Shown: positions 31,056 through 38,840 of the stretch, in pieces
Layout of the letters: every line of letters starts with the position of its first letter
How positions within the stretch are numbered: position 1 is the stretch's first letter
Origin: Deltaproteobacteria bacterium
GTDB taxonomy: Bacteria; Desulfobacterota; GWC2-55-46
Assembly (NCBI GenBank): GCA_016234935.1
Contig: JACRNL010000001.1
Span: 264,679-328,678, forward strand
Length of the DNA: 64,000 bases
Direction of reading: 5' to 3'
Program-made: the position numbers and the translations under genes
Notes under the pieces: generated by a model
Databases searched by the model: none
The model's input: only the letters and a program-made list of their open reading frames with translations
Told to the model about the DNA's origin: nothing

Positions 31056-31093
31056 GCCCCCTGAGGGGGGTGACCCCCTTCAAGGGGTTCAAC
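31056..31093. repeat. Family A palindromic repeat (copy 6), double unit
   Basis: GCCCCCTGAGGGGGGTGACC and CCCTTCAAGGGGTTCAAC, in the gap between the two cyclophilin genes. Confidence 0.8.
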
Positions 31094-31132
31094 GCTCACC
31101 ATGCCGCCCGGCGATAATAATGCCGCGCCCTC

Positions 31133-31771
31133 TTACTTCCTTTTCCTTTTCTTTATTTCAACTATCTTCACCTTAATCTCGACGCGCTCATCAGGTATGT
31201 CATCCTTATCGCGCGCGAGCGCCGCTATCCTGTCGGCCACGTCCATGCCCCTCGTGACCATGCCGAAGACGGTGTAGCGCCTGTCCAGATGCGGGGAGTC
31301 GGCAACCACTACAAAAAACTGCGACCCCGCGCTGCCGGGATCCTCTCCCCTTGCCATTGAGACGATGCCCCTCATGTGGGGGATAATATTAAACTCTCCG
31401 GGTATGGTGTATCCGGGACCGCCGTTGCCGTAACTTGACCTGTCAGAGCCGGCTATCCTTGTCAGCGGGTCTCCGCCCTGTATCATGAAACCTGGTATCA
31501 CCCTATGGAAGATAGTCCCGTCATAATAGCCCCTTTGCGCAAGAAATATGAAGTTGTCAACGTGCAGGGGGGCCTCTTCCGGAAAGAACATTATCTCCAT
31601 CTCTCCGTAGTTCGTCTGGATAACGGCCCTTGTCCTTTTCAGCTTATCGGCCTTTTCGGCGGCCTGCTCCTCCTGGGTCTGCTCCACCCTGGGCACGTTC
31701 ACGCAGCCGTGCGCTGAAAAAAAGACCAGAAACGTCAGTGATACAAATGCCTTTCTTACGCTACTTGGCAT
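31133..31771 (-). CDS. Lipoprotein-like cyclophilin (paralogue)
   Basis: A 212-residue peptidyl-prolyl isomerase closely similar in the catalytic domain to the neighbouring gene (GYYDGTIFHRVIPGFMIQGGD, YGNGGPGYTIPGEF, SMARGEDPGSAGSQFF, YTVFGMVTRGMDVADRI). The signal peptide ends in FSAHGCVN, suggesting a lipidated Cys. It lacks the long coiled coil of its paralogue. The pair probably arose by tandem duplication, with a family A repeat between them. Confidence 0.93.
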   Translation of the reverse strand: MPSSVRKAFVSLTFLVFFSAHGCVNVPRVEQTQEEQAAEKADKLKRTRAVIQTNYGEMEIMFFPEEAPLHVDNFIFLAQRGYYDGTIFHRVIPGFMIQGGDPLTRIAGSDRSSYGNGGPGYTIPGEFNIIPHMRGIVSMARGEDPGSAGSQFFVVVADSPHLDRRYTVFGMVTRGMDVADRIAALARDKDDIPDERVEIKVKIVEIKKRKRK

Positions 31772-31888
31772 CAGAGCGTCCTATCATATTTGCCGTCAAC
31801 GTCCACGCCCTTTACAATCCGGCGTAAAATAGTATAACCACTGGCCATGAATATTTCAAGACCGTTCCCTAACATCAAATACCGTTGC

Positions 31889-32025
31889 GCAGCCTGCTTA
31901 GCAGGCTGCTCAAAAAGCCCCAGCTACTAGGCGACGAGGAGCGAAGAACGAGGCGTAGTATGTCCTACGCCGCAGTGATGAGCGACGAAGGCAACGCAGT
32001 AGATGGGGCTTTTTCAGCAGCCTGC
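31889..32025. repeat. Family C long palindromic element (copy 1)
   Basis: A 137-bp element with inverted ends: left GCAGGCTGCTCAAAAAGCCC, right (reverse complement) GCAGGCTGCTGAAAAAGCCC. Inner arms continue CAGCTACT/CATCTACTG, and the apex pairs GGCGTAG with CTACGCC. The right end supplies the codons for the last residues and the TGA of the CCA enzyme gene. The second copy lies at 59211-59376. Confidence 0.85.
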
Positions 32026-33519
32026 TGCCTTCAGCCGTTTCCTTACGTAAGCCTTTGCCTCTTTTTTATCCTTCACCACGCCCGCCTCAATGCCCTCCGA
32101 TATCTTTTTAATTATCTCTCCCACAAGAGGGCCCTCAGGGATTTTAAAGACCCGCATTATCTCCCTTCCGTTCATCAGCGGCGCGGCGCGTTTTTTCAAA
32201 AAGTGTTCATAATAGAAGCGCAGCATCTCATTGACGAACTTCAGAAACCGCCTGTCCTCGCCCCCGCGCGTAGCCCTTACGTCCGCAACGGACAGTAAAA
32301 GCAGGTCAACCGCCGCGCCCTTCCATATTCCATCAACGCCGTCAGCGGCGCGGAGCAGATGCGCCTTTGCCCTGTCGCTCCTCTTTTTCAGTTTGGCCAG
32401 CGCAAATATCCTGTGGTGGTTTTTCACGAGGTTTGCGATCTCGGCGGCGACCCTGCCGCTGAACCTGAGCCTCCTGAATATCCCGTTTATCAGGACGGCG
32501 CCTTCGCGGTCGTGCCCCTTAAAGCTGAGCTTGCCGGAAGTCCGCCCTCTGAGAGGGTTCAACTTAACAGTCAGCGGCTTGCCTGCGTCGTGAAAAAAAG
32601 CGGCCATCTTGAAAAATACCTTCCTGTCAAGGGAACCTGCAGGGCAGAGAAAGTGCCTCGAAAGATTTTCAGCGAGGCCGGGAAATGCCTTCCCTGCCGT
32701 ATCCATCGCCTCGTCAATAACGGCCTCCCCCTCGTCGAGCGTTTTGAGGGAATGCGCGAGCAGGTCATACCCCTGAGGGGGTTCAACCCCTCCGGCATCG
32801 CGCCAATGGAGCGCCTCCGGCAGTATGGCCTTGATGACGCCGAGATAATACAGGGCGCTGACGGCGCGCGATGCTCCGACGCACCTGAATATGGCCGTCA
32901 GCTCCTCCCTTACTCGCTCCGGAGCGACGCCGGTTAAAAGCGGTGAGGCCTTTTTTACGGCGGCCGCGGTATCAGGCGTGATCTTAAGCCCGTATTGCCG
33001 GGCGATCCTTACGGCGCGCAGGCACCTCAGCGGGTCTTCAAGGAACGCCTTCCTGGAATTCATGCGCAGCCGAAGGCACGCCGCGTCATCAAGGCCGCCG
33101 CACGGGTCAAACAGCCGGGGCGCGTCTTCGGTGAAAAGCTCCGCCACGCCGACGGCCAGGGCGTCCACCGTAAAGTCCCGGCTTTTCAGGTCGCACGATA
33201 TGCCGCCATCCTTAACAGAAGAAATGTCTATTGTGCATGGCGCGCCATTGACTCTCGCGGCAACCCTGTAAGAAAGGGTTTCTTTATCAAGGATGAACGC
33301 GCTGCCTCCGAGCCTCGACGCGAACTTGCCGGCAAGAAGGGCCGTCCTGCCGTCGTAAACAAAGTCATAGTCCGGCGGCAACGGCCTGCCGAGCGCCAGG
33401 TTCCTCAATACCCCGCCAACAAGGTACAAACCCTGCCTTTTAACGGCGCCGCGCGCCTCTTTCAAGACCGGGTCGCTTCGCAGCAGCTTCAGCGCTTCCT
33501 GAAAATGCAAAAGGGGCAT
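32014..33519 (-). CDS. cca: CCA tRNA nucleotidyltransferase / poly(A) polymerase family, HD domain
   Basis: Class II nucleotidyltransferase of 501 residues from the ATG at 33519. Motifs: LVGGVLRNLALG, DxD in PDYDFVYDG, the RDFTVDALAV strand, EDPLRCLRAVRIARQYG, and a C-terminal HD-domain FHDAGKPLTV. It adds or repairs the tRNA 3' CCA, or polyadenylates RNA. Two family A palindromes lie in frame (LNPLRG near 32544-32563; GVEPPQG near 32770-32790), and its C-terminus AAGC and stop come from a family C element. The start lies inside another A repeat, whose AAGGGGC would serve as ribosome-binding site. Confidence 0.9.
   Translation of the reverse strand: MPLLHFQEALKLLRSDPVLKEARGAVKRQGLYLVGGVLRNLALGRPLPPDYDFVYDGRTALLAGKFASRLGGSAFILDKETLSYRVAARVNGAPCTIDISSVKDGGISCDLKSRDFTVDALAVGVAELFTEDAPRLFDPCGGLDDAACLRLRMNSRKAFLEDPLRCLRAVRIARQYGLKITPDTAAAVKKASPLLTGVAPERVREELTAIFRCVGASRAVSALYYLGVIKAILPEALHWRDAGGVEPPQGYDLLAHSLKTLDEGEAVIDEAMDTAGKAFPGLAENLSRHFLCPAGSLDRKVFFKMAAFFHDAGKPLTVKLNPLRGRTSGKLSFKGHDREGAVLINGIFRRLRFSGRVAAEIANLVKNHHRIFALAKLKKRSDRAKAHLLRAADGVDGIWKGAAVDLLLLSVADVRATRGGEDRRFLKFVNEMLRFYYEHFLKKRAAPLMNGREIMRVFKIPEGPLVGEIIKKISEGIEAGVVKDKKEAKAYVRKRLKAAGC
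32544..32563. repeat. Family A repeat (copy 7) inside cca coding sequence
   Basis: GCCCTCTGAGAGGGTTCAAC in the window orientation; read leftward it encodes K-L-N-P-L-R-G within the HD region. The frame stays open. Confidence 0.7.
32770..32790. repeat. Family A repeat (copy 8) inside cca coding sequence
   Basis: CCCCTGAGGGGGTT followed by CAACCCC; read leftward it encodes G-V-E-P-P-Q-G at the junction with the HD region. Confidence 0.8.
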
Positions 33520-33546
33520 ATGCCCCTTGAGGGGGCTCAGCCCCCT
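33512..33546. repeat. Family A repeat (copy 9) at the cca start
   Basis: AGGGGCATATGCCCCTTGAG and GGGGCTCAGCCCC. The leftward ATG of cca (33519-33517) is contained in it, and AAGGGGC in the repeat is positioned as a ribosome-binding site. Confidence 0.75.
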
Positions 33547-33596
33547 GTTTTTTTTATCCGCCCTGAAGTCCAACATATCCGGCGCGCCGCGCGGGT

Positions 33597-35516
33597 TCAC
33601 AAAAGCTCCACCTCCAGCATGCCGTCATCCGTCGGCGCGCCGCCTTCGCCCTCACCGGCCCCTGTCTCTATCTTGAATTCCTTCATCTTGGCTGCGACCT
33701 CTCTGTATGCCGGATCGATGGCGTGGATCGCCCTGTAAAGCTCGGCGGCCTCATCCTTGCTTTCGGCGGCCTCGTAAGCCAGGGCAAGCTCGTACATGGC
33801 GCCCTTTCTCTCCTCCTCGCCGCGGTTTTTGACCTTGAGCGACTTCAGATAATACGTGATGGCCTCATCCGGCTTTGCCTGCGACATATAGCACAGTCCC
33901 AGCCTCGCGTAGCAGTCAAATTCAATGTTATGGTCTTTAGCGGCTATCTTGAACTCCTTGCACGCCTCGGTGAAAAGCTCCATCTCCATGTAGGCAATGC
34001 CGAGGTTGTAGTGCGTCTCGCTGTCTTCCTTTCCGAGCTGGCTTTCTATGCCGGATTTAAACTCCTCGACCGTGGCCTTGTCCCCGCCTTTCGCGAAAGA
34101 CTCGGCCATGTCCTTAAACAGATTCTCAAGCCCCAAGTCCTCAAGGCCGATTTCCGCGGCAAGGTCAACGAACTCATCTTCACCGGCCCCTTCCATGCCT
34201 TCGCCGCCCTCTTCCATTGCGGAAGGCCCTTCGGCAAAGGCAGGTTCTTCAACATGAGGCTCCAAAGTGAGCGCCTCCTCGACAACTTCCTCCTCGATGC
34301 TTATCTCCGCAAGCTCCTCATGATGCTCATGCGCTTCCGGCGCCGCCTCGACAGGCTCGATCTCGACCACTTCATGGGATATCTCGATCTCGGCCTCGCG
34401 GGCGGCAGGCGCGCCTGTCTCTGCTTGCAAGGGTTCAACCCTCGCCGGAGACTCAAACCCTTCAAGCTCTATCTCTATCTCAGGCGAAGGCGCCGGAGCA
34501 GACGGCCTAAGCGCAAAATCCGGCATATCTATCAAGGGGGCTTCTTCCGTCTTTTCGGCCTTTACCTCAGGGGCCTTCCGAGGCTCCTCGACCTTCGGCT
34601 TGACCTCGGCTTCGATCAGGTCAAAATCAATCAGCGGCTCCTCTTCGTGATCGGTGATGTCCATGGCCGCGAGTACCGCTTCTTTAGAAACCTGCTCGAC
34701 CTTCTTCTCGCCGGCCGCCGGGACATTAAAATGGCTCAAAAAGCCCAGGCTCTCGGCGTCATCCGGCCTAACGGTGAGTATCTCTTCGGCAACGGACTTT
34801 GCCTTATCCTCATCGCCTTTATCCTTGTAAATATTCGCAAGCTGGTGCGCATGTCGCAGGTACTGGGCAATGTCGCCCTTTGCCTTGTAAAGTCCGCCCA
34901 GACCGATATGTATCTGCGGCTCTTTGGGATAGATGCGCAGGAGTGTGTGATATATCTTTTCGGCCTTATCGGCCTTGCCCTGCGCCGTGAGCTTTGCAAA
35001 TATGATGGAGTATTCGCCGAGGGAATCCTTGTGAAAGCCCTGCTTATGATAGCAGTCCGCGATCTTCAGCCTGATGCCGACGTTCTCCGGGTCAATGCCG
35101 ACCATCTTTTTAAGGAGCTCTATCGCGTCGTCCATCCTGCCCTTCTTCTCAAATGTGCTGAGCAGGAAGGAATACTCGTTGATGGCGTCTACTATGAGCC
35201 TCTGCTTGGTGTAGAGATCGGCCAGCTTGTTGTGGACGTCGATGTTGGCCGCGTCGAGCTTCAAGACCTGCTTGTAGACGGCGATGGCCTTCAGGTAAAA
35301 GCCCTTTTGCGTGTTGACCTTGGCGACGTCCATGTACTCTTTTATGGCGTCTTCCTCGTGTCCCATCTTCACGAAGAGATCTCCAATGCGCAGGCGTATG
35401 GAGATGTCCTTGGCGTCCACATCGGCGGCGTTCCTGTATTCGGCTATCGCCTTGTCAAGCTGGCCCTTCTGTATGAACTTCTGGGCCTTTTCGAGTATGT
35501 TTTCTTTCAGTCCCAT
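33597..35516 (-). CDS. Large TPR-repeat protein with acidic hinge
   Basis: A 639-residue protein with no signal peptide. Residues ~1-270 contain about seven tetratricopeptide repeats (AQKFIQKGQLDKAIAEYRNA, FVKMGHEEDAIKEYMDVAKV and others). Residues ~275-450 are a Glu/Ala/Pro-rich, low-complexity acidic linker, and the C-terminal ~180 residues return to TPRs (YNLGIAYMEMELFTEACKEF, YARLGLCYMSQAKPDEAITYY). TPR proteins scaffold complexes; the partner is unknown. A family A repeat is read in frame in the linker (R-V-E-P-L-Q). A long antisense frame over it is a codon-bias shadow. Confidence 0.9.
   Translation of the reverse strand: MGLKENILEKAQKFIQKGQLDKAIAEYRNAADVDAKDISIRLRIGDLFVKMGHEEDAIKEYMDVAKVNTQKGFYLKAIAVYKQVLKLDAANIDVHNKLADLYTKQRLIVDAINEYSFLLSTFEKKGRMDDAIELLKKMVGIDPENVGIRLKIADCYHKQGFHKDSLGEYSIIFAKLTAQGKADKAEKIYHTLLRIYPKEPQIHIGLGGLYKAKGDIAQYLRHAHQLANIYKDKGDEDKAKSVAEEILTVRPDDAESLGFLSHFNVPAAGEKKVEQVSKEAVLAAMDITDHEEEPLIDFDLIEAEVKPKVEEPRKAPEVKAEKTEEAPLIDMPDFALRPSAPAPSPEIEIELEGFESPARVEPLQAETGAPAAREAEIEISHEVVEIEPVEAAPEAHEHHEELAEISIEEEVVEEALTLEPHVEEPAFAEGPSAMEEGGEGMEGAGEDEFVDLAAEIGLEDLGLENLFKDMAESFAKGGDKATVEEFKSGIESQLGKEDSETHYNLGIAYMEMELFTEACKEFKIAAKDHNIEFDCYARLGLCYMSQAKPDEAITYYLKSLKVKNRGEEERKGAMYELALAYEAAESKDEAAELYRAIHAIDPAYREVAAKMKEFKIETGAGEGEGGAPTDDGMLEVELL
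34429..34442. repeat. Family A core (copy 10) inside the TPR protein gene
   Basis: AAGGGTTCAACCCT; read leftward it encodes A-R-V-E-P-L-Q, in the acidic linker. It is the shortest copy and could be coincidental. Confidence 0.45.
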
Positions 35517-35523
35517 TGCCGGA

Positions 35524-36318
35524 TCAAATACCCTTTATGGTTGGCGTGCCTTCGCTGCCGCACAGGTTCCACTCGTCTTTTGAATATTTGCATTCAAGCA
35601 GGCTCTGCCTGAGGCAATCTTCAGTTTCATTAAGCGCGGACAGCTCAAAGGATGCATTAAAACCCTCGGCCATCCTGCTTATGAGCTTTTCTGAAAATGC
35701 CGCCGTGTCAACTTCTTTGTATGCCCTTACCCATGCCGCCTTTTCAACGGCGTCTTTACCGAAAAGCCTTGAATTAAGCCCTTCATCCAGACCGAAAAGG
35801 ATAGAGCCGTGCTGAATGAAAGCGTCTTTAAAACGCCTCTGCGAGCTTCCCGCGAGCTTTCTGCCGTCAACGAGGACTTCATACCTTGAAGGGGCGTAAA
35901 AACAGGCGGGGTTGGCCGCCTTTCCCCCTGCGGATTTCCTCTCTGAAAGACCGGCGTCTATTCCAACGTCGTTAAGCGCGCTTGCGATGCAGGCGCTTAT
36001 GACGCGGTAGGCATCCATGATGCCTCCGGCGAAGAGCCTGTGCGCCGACGGCGCCGCCACGCCGTATGTAAGCTCCGCGTCATGAAGGACGGCCCTGCCG
36101 CCGGTCATCCTCCTTACAACCGGGATGCCCGCGTCTTTGAACGGCCCCGCATCCTGCAGATACCCTATGGATATCGTCGGAGCGCTCCAGCCGTAGAGCC
36201 TGAGCGTCGGCAACGCCTGCACGCGGTATTCCAGCCCCCTGACCATGGCCTCGTCAACGGCCATGTTCTCAGCGCCAGACTTTGAAGCGTCTGTTATGAG
36301 CCTCCATGAATCAGCCAA
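35524..36318 (-). CDS. Lipoate-protein ligase A / octanoyltransferase LipM family protein
   Basis: BPL/LplA-fold protein of about 264 residues acting in protein lipoylation. It contains GAENMAVDEAMV, the RRMTGGRAVLHDAELTY lipoyl-binding motif, and NPACFYAPSRYEVLVDGRKLAGSSQRR. The Cys in ACF and the GRKLxGSxQ pattern match LipM-type octanoyltransferases rather than classical LplA. The likely start is TTG at 36318 (LADSWRLI), with AGGGGC from a family A repeat upstream; a GTG at 36342 inside the repeat is the alternative. It follows accC by about 30 bases. Confidence 0.85.
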   Translation of the reverse strand: MADSWRLITDASKSGAENMAVDEAMVRGLEYRVQALPTLRLYGWSAPTISIGYLQDAGPFKDAGIPVVRRMTGGRAVLHDAELTYGVAAPSAHRLFAGGIMDAYRVISACIASALNDVGIDAGLSERKSAGGKAANPACFYAPSRYEVLVDGRKLAGSSQRRFKDAFIQHGSILFGLDEGLNSRLFGKDAVEKAAWVRAYKEVDTAAFSEKLISRMAEGFNASFELSALNETEDCLRQSLLECKYSKDEWNLCGSEGTPTIKGI

Positions 36319-36324
36319 TAAAAA

Positions 36325-36355
36325 GCCCCTGAGGGGCGTCACGCCCTTGAAGGGC
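36325..36355. repeat. Family A repeat (copy 11) at the lipoyl-transferase start
   Basis: GCCCCTGAGGGGC, then GTCACGCCCTTGAAGGGC. It fills the accC-transferase gap and carries the probable ribosome-binding site for the downstream gene. Confidence 0.75.
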
Positions 36356-36374
36356 GCCGCGCCCCCCTGATTGT

Positions 36375-37709
36375 TTAAGTAAAGCGCGAGAGGAAGTCTA
36401 TATCAATATTGCCGGCTATGAAATCGTGGTCTTTGAGTATCTTCAGATGAAGCGGTATGTTCGTTTTTATGCCGCCGATGTGGAACTCCTCAAGCGTCCT
36501 GACCATGCGCGCTATGGCCTCGCCGCGCGTCTGGGCGTGGACGACGACCTTCGCGAGGAGGTTGTCGTAATACGGCAGCACCGTGTATCCGCAGTAAAGG
36601 GCCGTTTCAATCCGCACGCCGAGTCCGCCGGGAATGACAAGCTCGGTGATCTTGCCCGGACACGGGACAAACGTCCTCGGGTCTTCGGCGTTGACCCTGC
36701 ACTCAATCGAGTGGCCCTTAAAAGTCACGTCCTTTTGCTTCAAGGAAAGGCGCTGGCCGCCGGCTATCCGTATCTGCTCCTTGACGATGTCCGTCCCGGT
36801 GACCATCTCCGTCACGGGGTGCTCCACCTGTATCCTTGTATTCATCTCCATGAAATAGAAGTTCTTGTTCTTGTCTAAAAGGAACTCCACCGTCCCCGCG
36901 TTGGTATAATTAATGGCCTTTGCAAGCCTCACCGCGGCCTCGCCCATCTTGTGGCGCAGTTTCGGGTCAACGGCCATTGACGGCGATTCCTCAAGTATCT
37001 TCTGGTGCCGCCTCTGTATCGAGCACTCTCTCTCGCCGAGGTGTATGACGTTGCCGTGCTCGTCGGCCATAATCTGTATCTCGATGTGGCGCGGAAGCTC
37101 GCAGTATTTTTCTATGAATACCTCGCCGTCGCCGAATGCCGCGATAGCCTCCATGCGCGCCATGTTGAATGCGCCGGCAAGGGCCGCCTGCGTGTGAACG
37201 AGTTTCATGCCCCTTCCCCCGCCGCCTGCCGCGGCCTTTATGAGCACGGGAAAGCCTATCTTCTTTGAGACCTCAAGGGCGTCCTTCTCGGTTGCAAGGG
37301 CCGAGTTGCTCCACTGCAAGACCGGCACCTTTAGCTCCTCGGCGAGCTTCTTGGCCTGTATCTTGTTGCCCATGAGCTTCATGACCGCGGACGTGGGGCC
37401 GATGAACTTTATGCCGCACTTCTCGCACGCCTCGGCAAAGGCGGCGTTCTCGGCAAGAAAGCCGTAGCCCGGATGCACGGCCTCCGCGTCGGCCACTTCC
37501 ATCGAGCTTATGATGGACGTGATGTTCAGGTAGCTGTCAGAGCTTTTCGCCGGGCCAATGCAGATGGCGCCGTCGGCAACGCGCGTATGCAGGGCCTCCT
37601 TGTCGGCCACTGAATAGACCGCGAGGCTCTTGACGCCCATCTCCTTGCACGCCCTTATCACCCTTAAAGCTATCTCGCCCCTGTTGGCGATGAGTATCTT
37701 GTTGAACAT
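36375..37709 (-). CDS. accC: Acetyl-CoA carboxylase, biotin carboxylase subunit
   Basis: ATP-grasp enzyme carboxylating biotin on AccB (444 residues), first step of fatty-acid synthesis. N-terminal KILIANRGEIALRVIRACKEMG, the GGGGRGMK glycine loop, MEMNTRIQVEHPVTEMVTG, and GHSIECRVNAEDP are all present. It is separated from accB by the truncated caspase-like gene and repeats, so the usual accBC operon appears to have been split. Confidence 0.97.
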   Translation of the reverse strand: MFNKILIANRGEIALRVIRACKEMGVKSLAVYSVADKEALHTRVADGAICIGPAKSSDSYLNITSIISSMEVADAEAVHPGYGFLAENAAFAEACEKCGIKFIGPTSAVMKLMGNKIQAKKLAEELKVPVLQWSNSALATEKDALEVSKKIGFPVLIKAAAGGGGRGMKLVHTQAALAGAFNMARMEAIAAFGDGEVFIEKYCELPRHIEIQIMADEHGNVIHLGERECSIQRRHQKILEESPSMAVDPKLRHKMGEAAVRLAKAINYTNAGTVEFLLDKNKNFYFMEMNTRIQVEHPVTEMVTGTDIVKEQIRIAGGQRLSLKQKDVTFKGHSIECRVNAEDPRTFVPCPGKITELVIPGGLGVRIETALYCGYTVLPYYDNLLAKVVVHAQTRGEAIARMVRTLEEFHIGGIKTNIPLHLKILKDHDFIAGNIDIDFLSRFT

Positions 37710-37749
37710 TTATGATTCCTGAAAACCTTTTTTAAGCTATTTTAACAAC

Positions 37750-37812
37750 AGCGAGACTAAAGTCTCGCACTACGTTTTTTTCGTCCCCGTAGTGCGACAC
37801 TTTAGTGTCGCT
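37750..37812. repeat. Family E repeat (copy 1), head-to-head pair
   Basis: AGCGAGACTAAAGTCTCGCA with CTACG, a short T-rich spacer, then CGTAGTGCGACACTTTAGTG with TCGCT. The two halves are inverted relative to each other. A closely similar pair lies at 42836-42906. Confidence 0.8.
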
Positions 37813-37815
37813 GTC

Positions 37816-38169
37816 TTACCGGACCAGCACGAACCTGCCCTTTGCCGCATCCGGCGCAGGCGTCATGCTGGGGCTTTGCTCGGCATTCAATTCCTTTGCA
37901 TCATCCTCGACAAGCGGCTTTAACTGGCCGTAGATGTCGGCTACATTCTTTTTCCCGTCCTTAAGCGCCTTTAAAAAATGATAGGTAAAAAGCCCGTGGC
38001 CCTTTTCAGGCGACGACATTGAAATCTGCGCGGCCCTTGTAGCCGTCATCATGACGATGTTGTCCTTTAAGGCAAGGCTCTCCGTCTTCATCACAAGCGG
38101 CCTTGCGCCCTTTGCAATCACGCTCCTGCCGCCAGCGCCTGAAAAGCAGGAATCAAGCATGACTATCAC
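37816..38169 (-). pseudogene. Caspase-like (C14) peptidase gene, 5'-truncated
   Basis: The 117 codons match the C-terminal part of a bacterial caspase/metacaspase p20 domain: VIVMLDSCFSGAGG with the catalytic Cys, VMMTATRAAQISMSSPEKGHGLFTYHFLKALKDG, then a short tail. The upstream half that should carry the catalytic His is missing. In-frame TGA and TAA codons lie a few codons before the first GTG (38169), where a family F palindrome begins. AGAGGTGAT could still allow translation from the ATG at 38160. Most likely a decayed gene cut by repeat insertion or deletion. Confidence 0.75.
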
Positions 38170-38183
38170 CTCTTTTGCTTATC

Positions 38184-38213
38184 ACGGGTTCAGATTTGCA
38201 ACCTGAACCTTTT
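38184..38213. repeat. Family F palindromic repeat (copy 1)
   Basis: GGGTTCAGATTTGCAACCTG plus AACC, with a T-run after it. It stands exactly where the caspase-like frame is broken, between that fragment and accB. Confidence 0.75.
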
Positions 38214-38272
38214 TGATTCGTAACTACAAAAAAAACCATGCCTGCAGACCATCTTCCATCCCCTGCGCGAAA

Positions 38273-38302
38273 TCCCGGGTTCAAGCTGCAAACTTGAACC
38301 CG
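38273..38302. repeat. Family F palindromic repeat (copy 2)
   Basis: CCCGGGTTCAAGCTGCAAAC and TTGAACCCG, just after the accB stop on the transcribed strand. It is about 60 bases from copy 1. Confidence 0.75.
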
Positions 38303-38309
38303 CATAAGT

Positions 38310-38753
38310 CTACTTCGACACCTCTATGTGAAACAGCGGCTCGCCGTACTCCACCGGCTGGCCGTTCTCAACGAGGATGGAAACGACCTTGCCGGAAAAC
38401 TCGCTTTCAACCTCGTTCATGAGCTTCATGGCCTCTATGATGCACAGCGCCTGTCCGCTTTTAACGAAGCTGTCCATTTCCACGAAGGACTGGGCCTCGG
38501 GGCTTGGCGACCTGTAAAAGGTGCCGACCATCGGCGAGGTGACAATTCTAATGTTGTCGGGCTTTGACGGGGCGGCCTCTTTCTTTGGTTCAACTTCAAC
38601 CTTTGGCGCCTGGCCGGCCTTTTCAACTATCACCTCATGCCCCGCGCCGCCGCGCCTCAGCCTGAGCTTGCCGTCTTTTCCCTCCACCTCTATCTCCACG
38701 ATGTCGGTGTCTTTAAGAAATTTATATATCGCTTTTATATCCTTTAAGTCCAT
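38310..38753 (-). CDS. accB: Biotin carboxyl carrier protein of acetyl-CoA carboxylase
   Basis: A 147-residue carrier. The N-terminal helix ([25 protein letters not shown]), a Pro/Ala/Lys linker, and a C-terminal biotinyl domain ([27 protein letters not shown], biotinylated Lys in [15 protein letters not shown]) are clear. It works with AccC downstream, despite the intervening caspase-like fragment. Confidence 0.97.
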   Translation of the reverse strand: MDLKDIKAIYKFLKDTDIVEIEVEGKDGKLRLRRGGAGHEVIVEKAGQAPKVEVEPKKEAAPSKPDNIRIVTSPMVGTFYRSPSPEAQSFVEMDSFVKSGQALCIIEAMKLMNEVESEFSGKVVSILVENGQPVEYGEPLFHIEVSK

Positions 38754-38840
38754 TAAATCCTCCTGTTTTCAGAAACCGGGTGCTTTCGCGGGCGGCATTC
38801 GCCATGCGCTTGAAGCGCGCCCCGCAAGACCTGCGATACT

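Noticed and set aside
33723-35612. A 629-codon open frame antisense to the TPR protein gene
   Set aside because: It is a mirror of the biased codons of the TPR gene, has no recognisable domain, and the sense strand encodes clear TPR motifs.
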